Shown here: positions 15,389 through 24,579 of the stretch, one piece after another
How positions within the stretch are numbered: the stretch's first letter is position 1
Layout of the letters: every line of letters starts with the position of its first letter
Assembly: GCF_003185915.1 (NCBI RefSeq)
Contig: NZ_QHLZ01000001.1
Coordinates: forward strand, 186,001-250,000
Source of the DNA: Arthrobacter psychrochitiniphilus
Lineage (GTDB): Bacteria > Actinomycetota > Actinomycetes > Actinomycetales > Micrococcaceae
Reading direction: 5' to 3'
Length of the DNA stretch: 64,000 nt
Position numbers and translations under genes: made by a program
The notes under the pieces: model-generated
What the model saw: the letters and a program-made list of their open reading frames with translations, nothing else
Told to the model about the DNA's origin: nothing
Databases searched by the model: none

Positions 15389-18300
15389 ATGTCATTGACC
15401 CGACACCACCGAAAGTGGTTGGGGATGGGAATTGCCGGGGCCGTCATGGCTGGCACCATTGTCCCTATCGCCGCCGCCCTACCTGCCTTCGCGGCTGATG
15501 GAACGGCGGTGATTACCTCAGGAACCATGTCCGTCGAGGTTTCTACTGCCTTCCCGCAGGCGCTGAAATACACGCTGGGGACAAAAACCATGACGGGCGC
15601 CACCGCCGTCGCCACCAAGATGAAGATCAACGGCGCGGATCAGGCCGTCACCGTGACTTCCAAGGTCAATGTCGATGGCAAGTCGATCGAGTACGCCATT
15701 GCCGTTCCCGGTATGGCTGGCGTGAGCATGAAAGCCAAACTCGCTGTTGAGAAGAATGTGCTCACATTCAACATCACCGAGATCACCGAAACCGGGACCG
15801 CCAAGGTCGAACGCCTCCAGATCATGGACCAGGACCTCATCACACTGTCCTCAGCTCAGGCCGGGGCGAGCCTTGCCACCGCAGTGGTTTCCGTTGACCG
15901 AGCCAAGAGCGGTGACAACATCACCGCGCTGACCGCTGACACTGCTGTTGATGCTGAGGCTAAAACCTCCATGGTGGCTATAGCCAACACCAATGATTTG
16001 GCAGCCAGCTTTGAGTCCAACTCAATGTATGACGGTGCCTTTGGGGCCCCGGATAACGGGCTCGCTGGCGCCGACAAGGGCAGGATCTGGCGTCAAGTCA
16101 AGGCCGATGGCGCCAACAAGTTGGTAGGCTTCTCCTCCGGTGCCTGGCTGTACCGTGCCAAGAACTCCACCGAAACTGAGCCACTACCCATGGCCAAGGT
16201 CATCATCACCGGCGACGTCAACGCCGATGGAAAAGTCAATTGGCAAGATGGCGCCATTGCCTCGCGTGATATTCAGATCAAACCTTATGGTTGGGAGGAT
16301 GTGAAGAACCGTGTAGTTCAGAGCATTCCCTTCAACTTTGCCAGCCAGGCAACCAACCCGTTCCTGCGCACCCTCGATGACGTCAAGCACGTAGCTCTGG
16401 CCACTGATGGACTGGGCCAGTACTCCTTGGAGAAGGGCTTCACCTCGGAGGGCCACGACTCCGCCAACACCGACTTTGACGGCAACTTCAACGTCCGCGC
16501 TGGCGGGCTTGCCGACATGAACACCATGCTGGAGCAGGCCAAGAAGTTTGGTGCCACGTTCACTGTGCACATCAACAACACCGAGGCCTACCCTTCTGCC
16601 CATTCATTCAATGAGCAGTTCATTAAGCAACCGCCGCAGAAGAACTGGAACTGGCTGGAACAGGCTTACATCATTGACCAACGCCACGACGTGCTTTCTG
16701 GAGATCAGAAATCCCGCTTGGATGGCATGGCCGAATCTGTCAATGACAATCTGACGGCCAACTATGTTGATGTGTATTACGAGTCAGGATGGGTGGGCGA
16801 GCGCCTCCAGCGCAACCTCATCGATGCCGGGTACTCGGTTTCTTCTGAGTGGGCTGATTCCTTGGTCCGCAACAACACCTGGTCACACTGGGCTGTGGAT
16901 GAAAACTACGGTGGCAGCACCAATAAGGGTTGGAACTCAGAAATTCTGCGTTTCTCCCAGAACACCCAACGCGATACGTGGAACCCGGATCCGCGCCTAG
17001 GCACACCACACTTGGTGGAGTGGCAGGGCTGGACGGGACAGAACAACTACAACAATTTCCTCAAGAACGTCTGGGACAACAACGTCCCCGCCAAGTTCCT
17101 CCAGCAGCAGGAAATCACCACGTGGACACCCGAGGCCATCACCCTCGAGAATAATCTGCGCGTCACGGGCACCACGCTGGAGAATCGCATCATCACTCAG
17201 AACGGTGCCAAGGTTCTGGAGGGGCACAATTATTTGCTCCCCTGGTCCAGCGATTTGGTGCAGTTCGGTGAAGAGGCCGTCAATGACACCAACAACCAGA
17301 CCAAGCTGTACAACTACAGCCGTGATGGCGGCGCCCAGACATGGACTCTGACCCCAGCCTTCGCCACACAGAGCACCTTGAAGCTCTATGAGCTCACCGA
17401 TCAGGGCCGTAAGTTCCTCAGCGACGTTCCTGTCACAGGCGGCAAGATCAGCCTGTCCCCGAAGGCCAATACCGCCTACGTGCTGGCACCGACCTCGGCA
17501 CTGGCAACAGTTCCGGCGAACGCTGACGCCGCCTGGGGCTTTGGCACCGGCATCAAGGACCCGGGTTTCAACTCCGGCGCCCTGGCCAATTGGGCACCAA
17601 CAGGTGATGTCACCGTGAACAACTCTGCCAAGGGCCTGAACAGCGTCAAGTTCGGGGCTGCCGCCTCCAGCATCTCGCAAAAACTGGCTCCCTTGAATAA
17701 GGGCACCTACTCTGTCAGTGCCTGGGTTGAGATTGACCCAACCGTGAACAACCAGGAGAAGTTCCCGCGCGGCAAACGTGAAACCACGCTTGAGGCAACG
17801 GTTTCGAATAAGCCCGCGGTGAAGAACACCACAAACTCCTCTGCTTTGTTCAACACTGTTGCAGCAGATCAGAAGAACCGCACCTACACTCAACGCGTCC
17901 GCGTGCTGATTGACGTGGCGAACAACGGCGATGCACCTACCGTGAAGTTCTCCGCCCCGGCAGGCAGCACCGCCGTCTTGATTGATGATTTCCGGGTCAT
18001 CAAGACCGAGCATGTCAGTGCCGCTGATGTGGTTTCCGGTTCACCGACCGGTGTGGTGTTGGCTGAAGACTTTGAAAACGTTGACCAGGGCTGGGGCCCG
18101 TTTGTGAAGGGCAACGCCGGTGGTATCACCGATCCGCGTACCCACCTGGCCCCAATCCACGCACCTTACACGCAAAAGGGCTGGAACAACAAGCCCATTG
18201 ACAACGTCCTTGATGGCCAGTTCAGTTTGCTCTCACACGAGGAAAATGGGGGCCTGGTGTACCGCACCACCCCCGCCACCATGGCCTTTACGCAGGGTCA

Positions 18301-20797
18301 CGACTATGAGATTTCCTTCGATTACCAGTCTGCCAAGGCTGGCGAATACACCTGGGTAGGCGGCTATGACGGGGCAGCAGGGGCAGTACAGACTGTGTCA
18401 ACTCCTGTCCCGCTCATGCAAACAACTGAGCGTTGGGTGCAGAACTTCACTGCTTCGGCCTGTGGGGATAGCTATGTTGGCTTGTTGCGCAGCGGAACCA
18501 CGGCAGCGGATTTCTCTTTGGATAATCTTCTGATCCGTGACCTGGGTGAGTCCAGCAAAACTCCGGCCTGTGCGCAGCTGTCCCTTGCACAAACCGGACC
18601 CATCATTGAGCAGGGAACTGATAACGAGTTCACCACCACGTTGGTCTCCAATGAGCCCGCCGCCGTCGCTAACGCCAAGGTTTCACTGCAGTTGCCGGAG
18701 GGCTGGACTGCCACCGCAACAACCTCCGCCACGGCAACCTCCTTGGCTCCGGGCGCATCACTAGTCACCAAGTGGAATGTGGTGGCTCCGGCCACGGCAG
18801 ATGGCAATTACAACATCAAGGCCACGTCCACTTACACCACCACGGTGGCTCCGATCGGGGCTCGCGTGGCGGAAACCACACTGGGCGCCTACACCATGCC
18901 CCACCCGCCCACCGAAGATACCTATGCCTCAGACATGCAGTGGATTGGCACTCCTGATAATGGTTGGGGTCCTGCAGAAAAGGACCTGAGCAACGGCGAG
19001 CAGGGAGAAAAGGATGGCAAGGCACTGACGCTGGACGGTAAAACGTACAGCAAGGGCCTCGGCGTTCACGCAGCCTCCAAGATCAAGTACTTTGTGGGTG
19101 CACAGTGCTCCGCTTTCACCGCCCTCATCGGCGTTGACGATTTCCAAGGCACTAAGGGCTCTGTCATCTTCAAGGTGCTCGGCGATGGAACGGAACTTTA
19201 CAATTCCGGCATTATGACAGGCGCAACACCTGCCAAGAACATTGACGTCAAGCTCAACGGCGCCAAATATATTGAGCTGATTGTTGACCCCAACGGCAGC
19301 AACGGCAATGACTGGGCCGACTGGGCCGACGCCATGTTCCGCTGCTCGGATGACTCCCCCGCACTCGAGCTGGCCCCCGTGGTCAACCCGGCCGGTCCGC
19401 TGGAGCAGGGCAAGACCTACACCGTCACCGTTGGTGACTTGAAGGCCAACTCTGAGGCAACCTTCTCGCTGGGAACCGCCGAACTGGGCAAGGCAACCGC
19501 CAACGCCACAGGCATTGCCACCTACAGCTACAAGGTTGCCGCGGATGCAACCGAGGGCGAGTCAAGCATCAACGTGGCTGGTACCGACAGCAACGGCAAG
19601 GCAGCCACCGGCTCCGTCGCCGTGAGCATTGTTGGCACCCCGCCGGCAGCTCCCACCCAGGACGTCTTCGCAAGCGACCTGGAGTTTGTGGGCACGCCCA
19701 CCAACGGATGGGGCCCTGTTGAGCGTGACTTGAACAACGGTGAGGACGCCGAAGGCGACGGTGCTCCGATCACGATCGATGCCACCGTCTACAAGAAGGG
19801 TCTGGGTGTTCACGCCGATTCCAGTGTTCGCTTCTACTTGGGCGGACAGTGCACCAGTTTCACCGCCATGGTAGGCATCGATGATGCAAAGCTGCCCAAG
19901 GCACACCGCGGCAACGTGGTGTTCACCGTGGTTGGCGATGGCGAAACTCTTGCCACGTCCCCGCAGCTGACAGTTGATGACGAGGCACTTAAGCTCACTG
20001 CCGATGTCACGGGTAAGAACTACGTTGACCTGAACGTTGCCAAGATCAATGTGGGCGGCACCAATGGCGACGAGTGGGCTGACTGGGCAGATGCCAAGTT
20101 CAGCTGTGGCGATGAGGCCCCGGCCTTGACGCTGGTACCCGTTGTTGACGGTGGCAACGCCGTTGCGCAAGGCTCCACACATAAGGTTACGGTTGCCGAC
20201 TTGAAGGCTGGCTCCACAGCCACCTTGAAGCTGACCACCGGTGCCGTTGCTGCCTTGGCAGCCGGCGATGACCTCACGGCCGTGGCCAACGCTGATGGTG
20301 TGGCTACGTTTAGCTTGGTTGTTCCGGCTGACGCAGCTGTTGGCACAGCGACGCTGACTGCCACTGGTACGGATAAGTTCGGCAAGGAAGCAAGCGGAAC
20401 CGTCAACCTCACGATCACTGCCAAGGCAGTGGACCCGACGGACCCGCCCACCACCGAACCCCCGCCACCACGGACCCGACGGCTCCGGCCACCACTGCGC
20501 CGGCCACCACGGGACCGACGGCTCCGGCCACCACGGGACCCACAACTCCGGGAGCACCGGGGGCTACCACCCCGGGTGCAACTACACCTGGCGCAACCAC
20601 ACCGGGTGCAACTACACCTGGCGCAACCACACCGGGCGCAAGTTCGGGAGCAACCACTGCTCCCGCCGGCGGGGATGAGCTCTCCCACACTGGCGCCAAC
20701 GGAGTGCTGCCGATCCTCGGCGTTGCCTTGCTGGCCCTATTTGGTGGTGCGGGGACCATGTTGGTCCGCCGCCGCCGGCGCCATGGTTAGGTTCTAG
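15389..20797 (+). CDS. Secreted GH101 endo-alpha-N-acetylgalactosaminidase with two NPCBM modules
   Basis: About 1800-residue multidomain glycosidase releasing Gal-beta1,3-GalNAc from Ser/Thr of mucin-type O-glycoproteins. ATG 15389 has AAGGAG upstream and opens a signal peptide ending near AFAAD. Order: beta-sandwich, the DVNADGKVNWQDGAIA segment, a GH101 barrel, a carbohydrate-binding-like domain, a NEW3-like domain (about 1060-1150), NPCBM domains (about 1175-1320 and 1425-1575), and a Thr/Pro-rich tail. Catalytic residues by family alignment are D461 in YVDVYY (nucleophile) and E487 in SSEW (acid/base). The HWAVDENYGGSTNKG block is typical of GH101. The last about 110 residues are an Arg/Pro-rich out-of-frame tail; one extra base in the C5 run at 20459-20463 would restore a wall-anchor. 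It faces the amino-sugar operon. Confidence 0.93.
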   Translation: MSLTRHHRKWLGMGIAGAVMAGTIVPIAAALPAFAADGTAVITSGTMSVEVSTAFPQALKYTLGTKTMTGATAVATKMKINGADQAVTVTSKVNVDGKSIEYAIAVPGMAGVSMKAKLAVEKNVLTFNITEITETGTAKVERLQIMDQDLITLSSAQAGASLATAVVSVDRAKSGDNITALTADTAVDAEAKTSMVAIANTNDLAASFESNSMYDGAFGAPDNGLAGADKGRIWRQVKADGANKLVGFSSGAWLYRAKNSTETEPLPMAKVIITGDVNADGKVNWQDGAIASRDIQIKPYGWEDVKNRVVQSIPFNFASQATNPFLRTLDDVKHVALATDGLGQYSLEKGFTSEGHDSANTDFDGNFNVRAGGLADMNTMLEQAKKFGATFTVHINNTEAYPSAHSFNEQFIKQPPQKNWNWLEQAYIIDQRHDVLSGDQKSRLDGMAESVNDNLTANYVDVYYESGWVGERLQRNLIDAGYSVSSEWADSLVRNNTWSHWAVDENYGGSTNKGWNSEILRFSQNTQRDTWNPDPRLGTPHLVEWQGWTGQNNYNNFLKNVWDNNVPAKFLQQQEITTWTPEAITLENNLRVTGTTLENRIITQNGAKVLEGHNYLLPWSSDLVQFGEEAVNDTNNQTKLYNYSRDGGAQTWTLTPAFATQSTLKLYELTDQGRKFLSDVPVTGGKISLSPKANTAYVLAPTSALATVPANADAAWGFGTGIKDPGFNSGALANWAPTGDVTVNNSAKGLNSVKFGAAASSISQKLAPLNKGTYSVSAWVEIDPTVNNQEKFPRGKRETTLEATVSNKPAVKNTTNSSALFNTVAADQKNRTYTQRVRVLIDVANNGDAPTVKFSAPAGSTAVLIDDFRVIKTEHVSAADVVSGSPTGVVLAEDFENVDQGWGPFVKGNAGGITDPRTHLAPIHAPYTQKGWNNKPIDNVLDGQFSLLSHEENGGLVYRTTPATMAFTQGHDYEISFDYQSAKAGEYTWVGGYDGAAGAVQTVSTPVPLMQTTERWVQNFTASACGDSYVGLLRSGTTAADFSLDNLLIRDLGESSKTPACAQLSLAQTGPIIEQGTDNEFTTTLVSNEPAAVANAKVSLQLPEGWTATATTSATATSLAPGASLVTKWNVVAPATADGNYNIKATSTYTTTVAPIGARVAETTLGAYTMPHPPTEDTYASDMQWIGTPDNGWGPAEKDLSNGEQGEKDGKALTLDGKTYSKGLGVHAASKIKYFVGAQCSAFTALIGVDDFQGTKGSVIFKVLGDGTELYNSGIMTGATPAKNIDVKLNGAKYIELIVDPNGSNGNDWADWADAMFRCSDDSPALELAPVVNPAGPLEQGKTYTVTVGDLKANSEATFSLGTAELGKATANATGIATYSYKVAADATEGESSINVAGTDSNGKAATGSVAVSIVGTPPAAPTQDVFASDLEFVGTPTNGWGPVERDLNNGEDAEGDGAPITIDATVYKKGLGVHADSSVRFYLGGQCTSFTAMVGIDDAKLPKAHRGNVVFTVVGDGETLATSPQLTVDDEALKLTADVTGKNYVDLNVAKINVGGTNGDEWADWADAKFSCGDEAPALTLVPVVDGGNAVAQGSTHKVTVADLKAGSTATLKLTTGAVAALAAGDDLTAVANADGVATFSLVVPADAAVGTATLTATGTDKFGKEASGTVNLTITAKAVDPTDPPTTEPPPPRTRRLRPPLRRPPRDRRLRPPRDPQLREHRGLPPRVQLHLAQPHRVQLHLAQPHRAQVREQPLLPPAGMSSPTLAPTECCRSSALPCWPYLVVRGPCWSAAAGAMVRF
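20464..20790 (+). other. Out-of-frame PTPGA-repeat wall spacer and LSHTG sortase anchor of GH101
   Basis: In the frame ending at TAG 20788-20790 the DNA encodes a Thr/Pro/Ala-rich spacer with about five PGATT repeats, then DELSHTGANG (LSHTG at 20680-20694), a hydrophobic stretch and a basic RRRRRHG tail: a complete sortase sorting signal. It is displaced by one base from the GH101 reading frame. The GH101 gene as given reads through this region in the wrong frame and stops at 20797. Confidence 0.85.
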
Positions 20798-20837
20798 CCA
20801 CTGTCACCACGGCAGTAAGCAGTAAGCAGTGACTAAG

Positions 20838-20883
20838 AAGGGGTGCTCGCTTGAAGAAATTCAAGCCAGCACCCCTTCCTTTT
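20838..20883 (+). terminator. Rho-independent terminator of the GH101 gene
   Basis: An 18-bp stem (20838-20855 with 20860-20877) with one mismatch, a GAAA tetraloop and a following CCTTTT tract. It lies 40 bp after the GH101 stop and is well formed for intrinsic termination. Confidence 0.85.
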
Positions 20884-21216
20884 GCGCTCCTCCAGGAGTG
20901 CTGTGAGATGCCGGAACAACGGGGAATTGAATGCTGACTAAAGACTTCTGGCCCGTGAGCTGCAGTTCAGAGACGTGCATCCCCGTCCAAGAGCCGGTTA
21001 CGGGTTGCTCCTTGCCGGCGTCCTCTACGCCAGCCCTCAGAGGGACAAAAGCAGCCCAACACATCTTGGCCATGCGGTAGAAGGAGCCACTTTTCGCACG
21101 CCCATGCTTGAGGCGTGCCAGCTGTGGGCATGAGCCAGTGTGAGCATGAGCCAGTGTGGGCATGAGCCATTTCCTTCCCTCTGGTTGCTCTGCCGCTCGG
21201 GCAGTATGCTTCTGCA
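20884..21216. other. Gene-free interval with a 16-bp x3 repeat
   Basis: About 330 bp in which I see no coding sequence with convincing composition or similarity on either strand. The only structure is three consecutive 16-bp units (21123-21138, 21139-21154, 21155-21170) differing by one or two bases, just before the small membrane protein gene at 21217. Confidence 0.6.
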
Positions 21217-21534
21217 ATGACACACATTACGGGGCGCCAGCGGTGGGCAAGAATTGCTGCCTGGACAGTATCCCTCGGTGCAACGATTTGCGGCATCGTT
21301 CTGGTGGCTATGGGGAAGATAAGCATGTGGGTCAGCGACCCTAGTACACCAAATACCGATACAAACCAGAACGTTCAAGTGGGGTTGGTTGGAATTGTTC
21401 TCCTCGCCGTTGGTCTGCTCTCGGTCATGGCTGTTCTGATCGCAGAGGGGTACACCCGGCGGGTAGAAACAAAGAATCAATCGCTTGAGCCCCCGCAAAC
21501 CCATGAGGTTCAGGTGCATGAGTCTTCGATATGA
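21217..21534 (+). CDS. Small two-helix membrane protein, function unknown
   Basis: 105-residue hypothetical protein. A basic N-terminus is followed by a hydrophobic helix (about residues 13-33), a polar Thr/Asn/Asp-rich loop that would lie outside the cell, a second helix (about 54-75), and a charged cytoplasmic tail. This hydrophobicity pattern and the basic/acidic ends look like a genuine small inner-membrane protein rather than chance translation. No family is recognised. It stands alone between the GH101 terminator and the HEAT-like gene. Confidence 0.55.
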   Translation: MTHITGRQRWARIAAWTVSLGATICGIVLVAMGKISMWVSDPSTPNTDTNQNVQVGLVGIVLLAVGLLSVMAVLIAEGYTRRVETKNQSLEPPQTHEVQVHESSI

Positions 21535-21574
21535 TCGGTGATCCCGCTGTACTCACGTCCAGCCCCGCAATGAA

Positions 21575-21606
21575 CAGGCTGGTATTGAACGGGCTGGTAT
21601 TGACAC
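21575..21606. repeat. 16-bp direct duplication
   Basis: Two copies (21575-21590, 21591-21606) sharing GGCTGGTATTGA in a 179-bp intergenic stretch between a small membrane protein gene and the convergent HEAT-like gene. No gene is seen there. Confidence 0.75.
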
Positions 21607-21713
21607 CGATCAGCCATGCCTTACCGCTCCGACCACAGCCGGGAAGCGGGCAACGGGTAACAGGCATCACGAACGAGTCTTGCCGTGTATCAATGGGGAA
21701 AAATCTGCGGCTT

Positions 21714-22445
21714 TCACATAGCGGGTTGTTTGAGGGCCAACGCTAGTGAGCGCTGCGCTTCCTGGTGGAGTGCAGGCACCGCGCTGTCCTCAATAATCCC
21801 GCGCAGGATCGATAAGGAGTCGGGATGGTTGAAACTCTCCAGTGCACGCACAATTTTCCACTGCATTAGCTCATCATTCGGACTGCCCTGGAGCCTTTTG
21901 AGCAGCGCTCGCAGCGCAACCAAGCGATGAGCTTCGGTCGCTGAGGAATAGAAGCACATGAAGCCAACAGCATCAATGACCTCCACTACCTGTGCCCGGG
22001 TCCCGCTCTGAATGACCGATGTCATGGTGGGCAAAATTGCGGGGTCCATTCGAGCAAGAATTCGCGCCACAATGTCCCTTGGGAGCGGATAGCTAGATTT
22101 TCTGAACGCATCAGTGGATGGCTGCTTGTGTTGATTTCTGCCGATTGTACCTAGCAGTGGAATCAGCATCTGAGCGGCTTCTTCACCACCAGTTTGGAGT
22201 GCTTCACAGAGCTCAATCTTGGTGTAAAGCTTGGTTTCGCGCTTGAGCCGATCCGCAAAGAGCCGGTTCGTCGAAGCATCCGGTTGTGCTTTTTGTGCGA
22301 GCAGGCGAATGGCAGCGGATCGCTCCAGCGAATCCTCAGAGTCCAGCAGTTGAGCCAGGTCCGCCGTTGACAGATGGCTGAATACGCCAAGATCTTCGAT
22401 ACCCAGGAATCCACGATCACGCAATTGACTTCTCGAGCTCTTCAT
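21714..22445 (-). CDS. HEAT-like repeat protein, function unknown
   Basis: 243-residue soluble protein with no signal peptide. It is built of alternating amphipathic helices resembling HEAT/armadillo units, e.g. LAQLLDSEDSLERSAAIRLL, the ELCEALQTGGEEAAQ segment, and a C-terminal LESFNHPDSLSILRGII unit. Such scaffolds bind proteins or, in some families, nucleic acids. No catalytic motif is present. It is monocistronic, ends about 180 bp from the convergent small membrane gene, and starts 90 bp from the end of hutI on the same strand. The specific role is unknown. Confidence 0.65.
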   Translation of the reverse strand: MKSSRSQLRDRGFLGIEDLGVFSHLSTADLAQLLDSEDSLERSAAIRLLAQKAQPDASTNRLFADRLKRETKLYTKIELCEALQTGGEEAAQMLIPLLGTIGRNQHKQPSTDAFRKSSYPLPRDIVARILARMDPAILPTMTSVIQSGTRAQVVEVIDAVGFMCFYSSATEAHRLVALRALLKRLQGSPNDELMQWKIVRALESFNHPDSLSILRGIIEDSAVPALHQEAQRSLALALKQPAM

Positions 22446-22535
22446 TTGCTTGCCACTCTACCTTGGCCGGGGTATCTAGAACTGGCCAGATCCACCCCTA
22501 CCATTAGGCTTCCCGCACCTTATATTTCCAGCACC

Positions 22536-23759
22536 CTAGATTTCCCGCACGCCGGCTCGCCACACACCGGATGTCAGTGGCATGCCGGGGCGGTAGGCAA
22601 GATGCGTTGCGGACGGCGCCCGGAGCATGTGCAGATCAGCCCTGTGTCCCACGGCAAGGGTGCCAACAGCCCGCTTCCCATCCTGGTCAAGCCCGGTTTC
22701 CCGACCCAATGCCAGTGCTCCCCCATACGTAGCAGCGCGCACAGCCTCATGTACGCTCAGACCCATCTGCAGCACGGCCGTTGCAACGCAGAATGCCAGG
22801 GAGGAGGTGTAGGAGGTACCGGGGTTGGCATTGGAAGCGATGGCCACTGGCACCCCGGCATCGAGCAGCTGGCGGGCGGGTGCCAGCGGCGCCCGGGTGG
22901 AAAGATCACAGGCTGGCAGCACGGTGGCGACCGTGCCACGCTCACCCGCCCCGCGCCCCGCATTGGCACCGGCCTGCCAGCCTGACCACGACTGCGCAAG
23001 CAGGGCCACATCGGAATCGGTCAGAAAATTGACGTGGTCCACGCTGGCGGCCTTGAACTCCACGGCTAGCCCAACCCCGGCTCCGTGGCCCAGCTGATTG
23101 CCGTGCACGCGCAGCCCGAGGCCGGCGGCACGGCAGGCGTTAAGCACGGCACGTGACTGCTCTTCCGTGAAGGCGCCGCGCTCACAGAACACATCGGCCC
23201 AGGAGACGTAAGGGCGGACGGCGTCGAGCATGTCCGTGCAAACTAGCGCGGTGTACTCATCGGCGTCCATGCCGGCCGGGACCAGGTGGGCACCCAGGTA
23301 CGTGACCTCGTCCACCACGGTGGAGGCGATCCGGGCGCAGCGGGCTTCGTTATCCACATCCAAACCGTAGCCTGTCTTGGTCTCCAGATAGGTGGTGCCC
23401 TGGGAGACTGCCTCGCCAACGCGACCCAGGCCCATGCGGGTGAGATCGTAGTCGCCTGCGTTGCGGGTGGCTTCCATGGTCACCGCTATGCCTCCGGCAC
23501 TGTATTTCTCCCCGGCCATACGCGCCTCAAACTCGGCCGTGCGGTCTCCGGCGAAGATCAGATGCGTGTGCGAGTCCACCCAGCCGGGAAGCACCGCCCG
23601 GCCCTGGGCATCCGTATGGGTATCCGCCGCGGGCGCCTGCTCGCTGGGACCGATCCATGAGATGCGCTCCCCCTCAAGCACAATGGCGCCGTTGTACAGC
23701 GTACCCAGCTCGCCATCCTGGGTCATTAGTTCGCCAATATTGGAGATCAGTTCGCTCAT
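22536..23759 (-). CDS. hutI: Imidazolonepropionase HutI (metal-site Asp appears replaced by Asn)
   Basis: 407-residue amidohydrolase of histidine degradation, converting imidazolone-5-propionate to formiminoglutamate. The start is put at ATG 23759 (MSELISNIG), where family similarity begins; no clear ribosome site is seen. Motifs: HTHLIFAGDR (first metal His pair), HGNQLGHGAG, and VDHVNFLTDSD. The loop that normally reads (S/T)DxNPG(S/T), whose Asp is a metal ligand, reads IASNANPGTS: residue 310 is Asn. A single GAT-to-AAT change would explain this. No hutH, hutU or hutG is nearby, so the gene is isolated here. Confidence 0.88.
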   Translation of the reverse strand: MSELISNIGELMTQDGELGTLYNGAIVLEGERISWIGPSEQAPAADTHTDAQGRAVLPGWVDSHTHLIFAGDRTAEFEARMAGEKYSAGGIAVTMEATRNAGDYDLTRMGLGRVGEAVSQGTTYLETKTGYGLDVDNEARCARIASTVVDEVTYLGAHLVPAGMDADEYTALVCTDMLDAVRPYVSWADVFCERGAFTEEQSRAVLNACRAAGLGLRVHGNQLGHGAGVGLAVEFKAASVDHVNFLTDSDVALLAQSWSGWQAGANAGRGAGERGTVATVLPACDLSTRAPLAPARQLLDAGVPVAIASNANPGTSYTSSLAFCVATAVLQMGLSVHEAVRAATYGGALALGRETGLDQDGKRAVGTLAVGHRADLHMLRAPSATHLAYRPGMPLTSGVWRAGVREI

Positions 23760-23894
23760 GTTCTTAGCGTACGGCGCCATGGGGCGGCCCGGGCGCCACG
23801 CCACAGAGCCACGTCTGGCATGACAGACATCAAGATGGCCGTGCAGGGCACCTGCATTTGCCGCACCGGCTTGCCCCCGGCGAGAATTGAACTT

Positions 23895-24538
23895 ATGACT
23901 TTTGTTTCACTCCTGGGCTTTGCCGGACTGTGCCTGATGCTCGCCCTCATTCCCGGACCGGACACCTTCATGGTGCTGCGTATTTCACTGAACCGGGTGG
24001 GGCAGGCATTGCAGCAGCAGCAGGCTCCGGCGTGGGCGCGCTGCTCTGGGCGGCCCTGGTGGGCTTTGGACTGGCCGCCATTTTGGAACAGTCAGCGGAG
24101 GTGTTCCGGTGGATTAAGATTGCTGGCGGCATCTACCTGCTGTACTTGGGAGTTTCCTCGTTCCTGAAGGCGCGCAAGGCTGCCAAGGCAGGCCTGGCGG
24201 CAGCCCATGATGGTGCGCAACCGCTGGTCTACAGCAAGCGTGCTGGGTTTGGTGCCGGCATGATCTCCACTCTTCTGAACCCCAAAGTTGGCCTGTTTTA
24301 TCTAGCCGTGGTGCCCCAATTCATCCCCCGGGGCGTGAACACACTGGCCATGGCCATGGTGTTGGGCCTGACCCTGGCCGTGATCGGCTTCCTCTATTTG
24401 ACTGTCATTGCTTTTGTGGCGAACCGGGCCATGAAGTGGTTGCGCAAGCCCAAGGTCAATTCCATGATCGAGCGGATCAGCAGCGCCATTTTGGGCGTCC
24501 TGGGTGTTGGCGTCATGGTTTCCGGCGCCGCCAGTTAA
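23895..24538 (+). pseudogene. LysE family translocator, split by a single-base frameshift
   Basis: A LysE/RhtB-type amino-acid exporter. The first 35 residues from ATG 23895 (MTFVSLLGF...LIPGPDTFMVLRI) include the family signature near the N-terminus. After SLNRVG the similarity jumps to the minus-one frame and continues from GIAAAAGSGVGALLW to the stop at 24538, giving about 214 residues and six membrane helices if joined. The junction is a GGGG run at 23999-24002; five Gs would restore one frame. As given, neither half makes a complete transporter. It could be a sequencing error, a real pseudogene, or slippage. Confidence 0.82.
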
Positions 24539-24579
24539 GACCGCCAGTTAGGGCTGGCAGTTAAATCTGCCAGCTACAG
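24528..24579. repeat. Degenerate 13-bp repeat over the LysE stop
   Basis: Four imperfect 13-bp units of the form CYGSCAGTTAAxx (24528, 24541, 24554, 24567) fill the gap between the LysE stop and the end of the convergent oxidoreductase gene. Confidence 0.65.

Noticed and set aside
16997..18013. Open frame of about 340 codons opposite the GH101 gene
   Set aside because: Composition is that of an antisense shadow and it has no start site or motif; the plus strand encodes recognisable GH101 sequence.
20861..21519. Minus-strand open frames between the GH101 terminator and 21.5 kb
   Set aside because: They overlap the terminator and the 16-bp repeats, have shifting frames and no recognisable domain.
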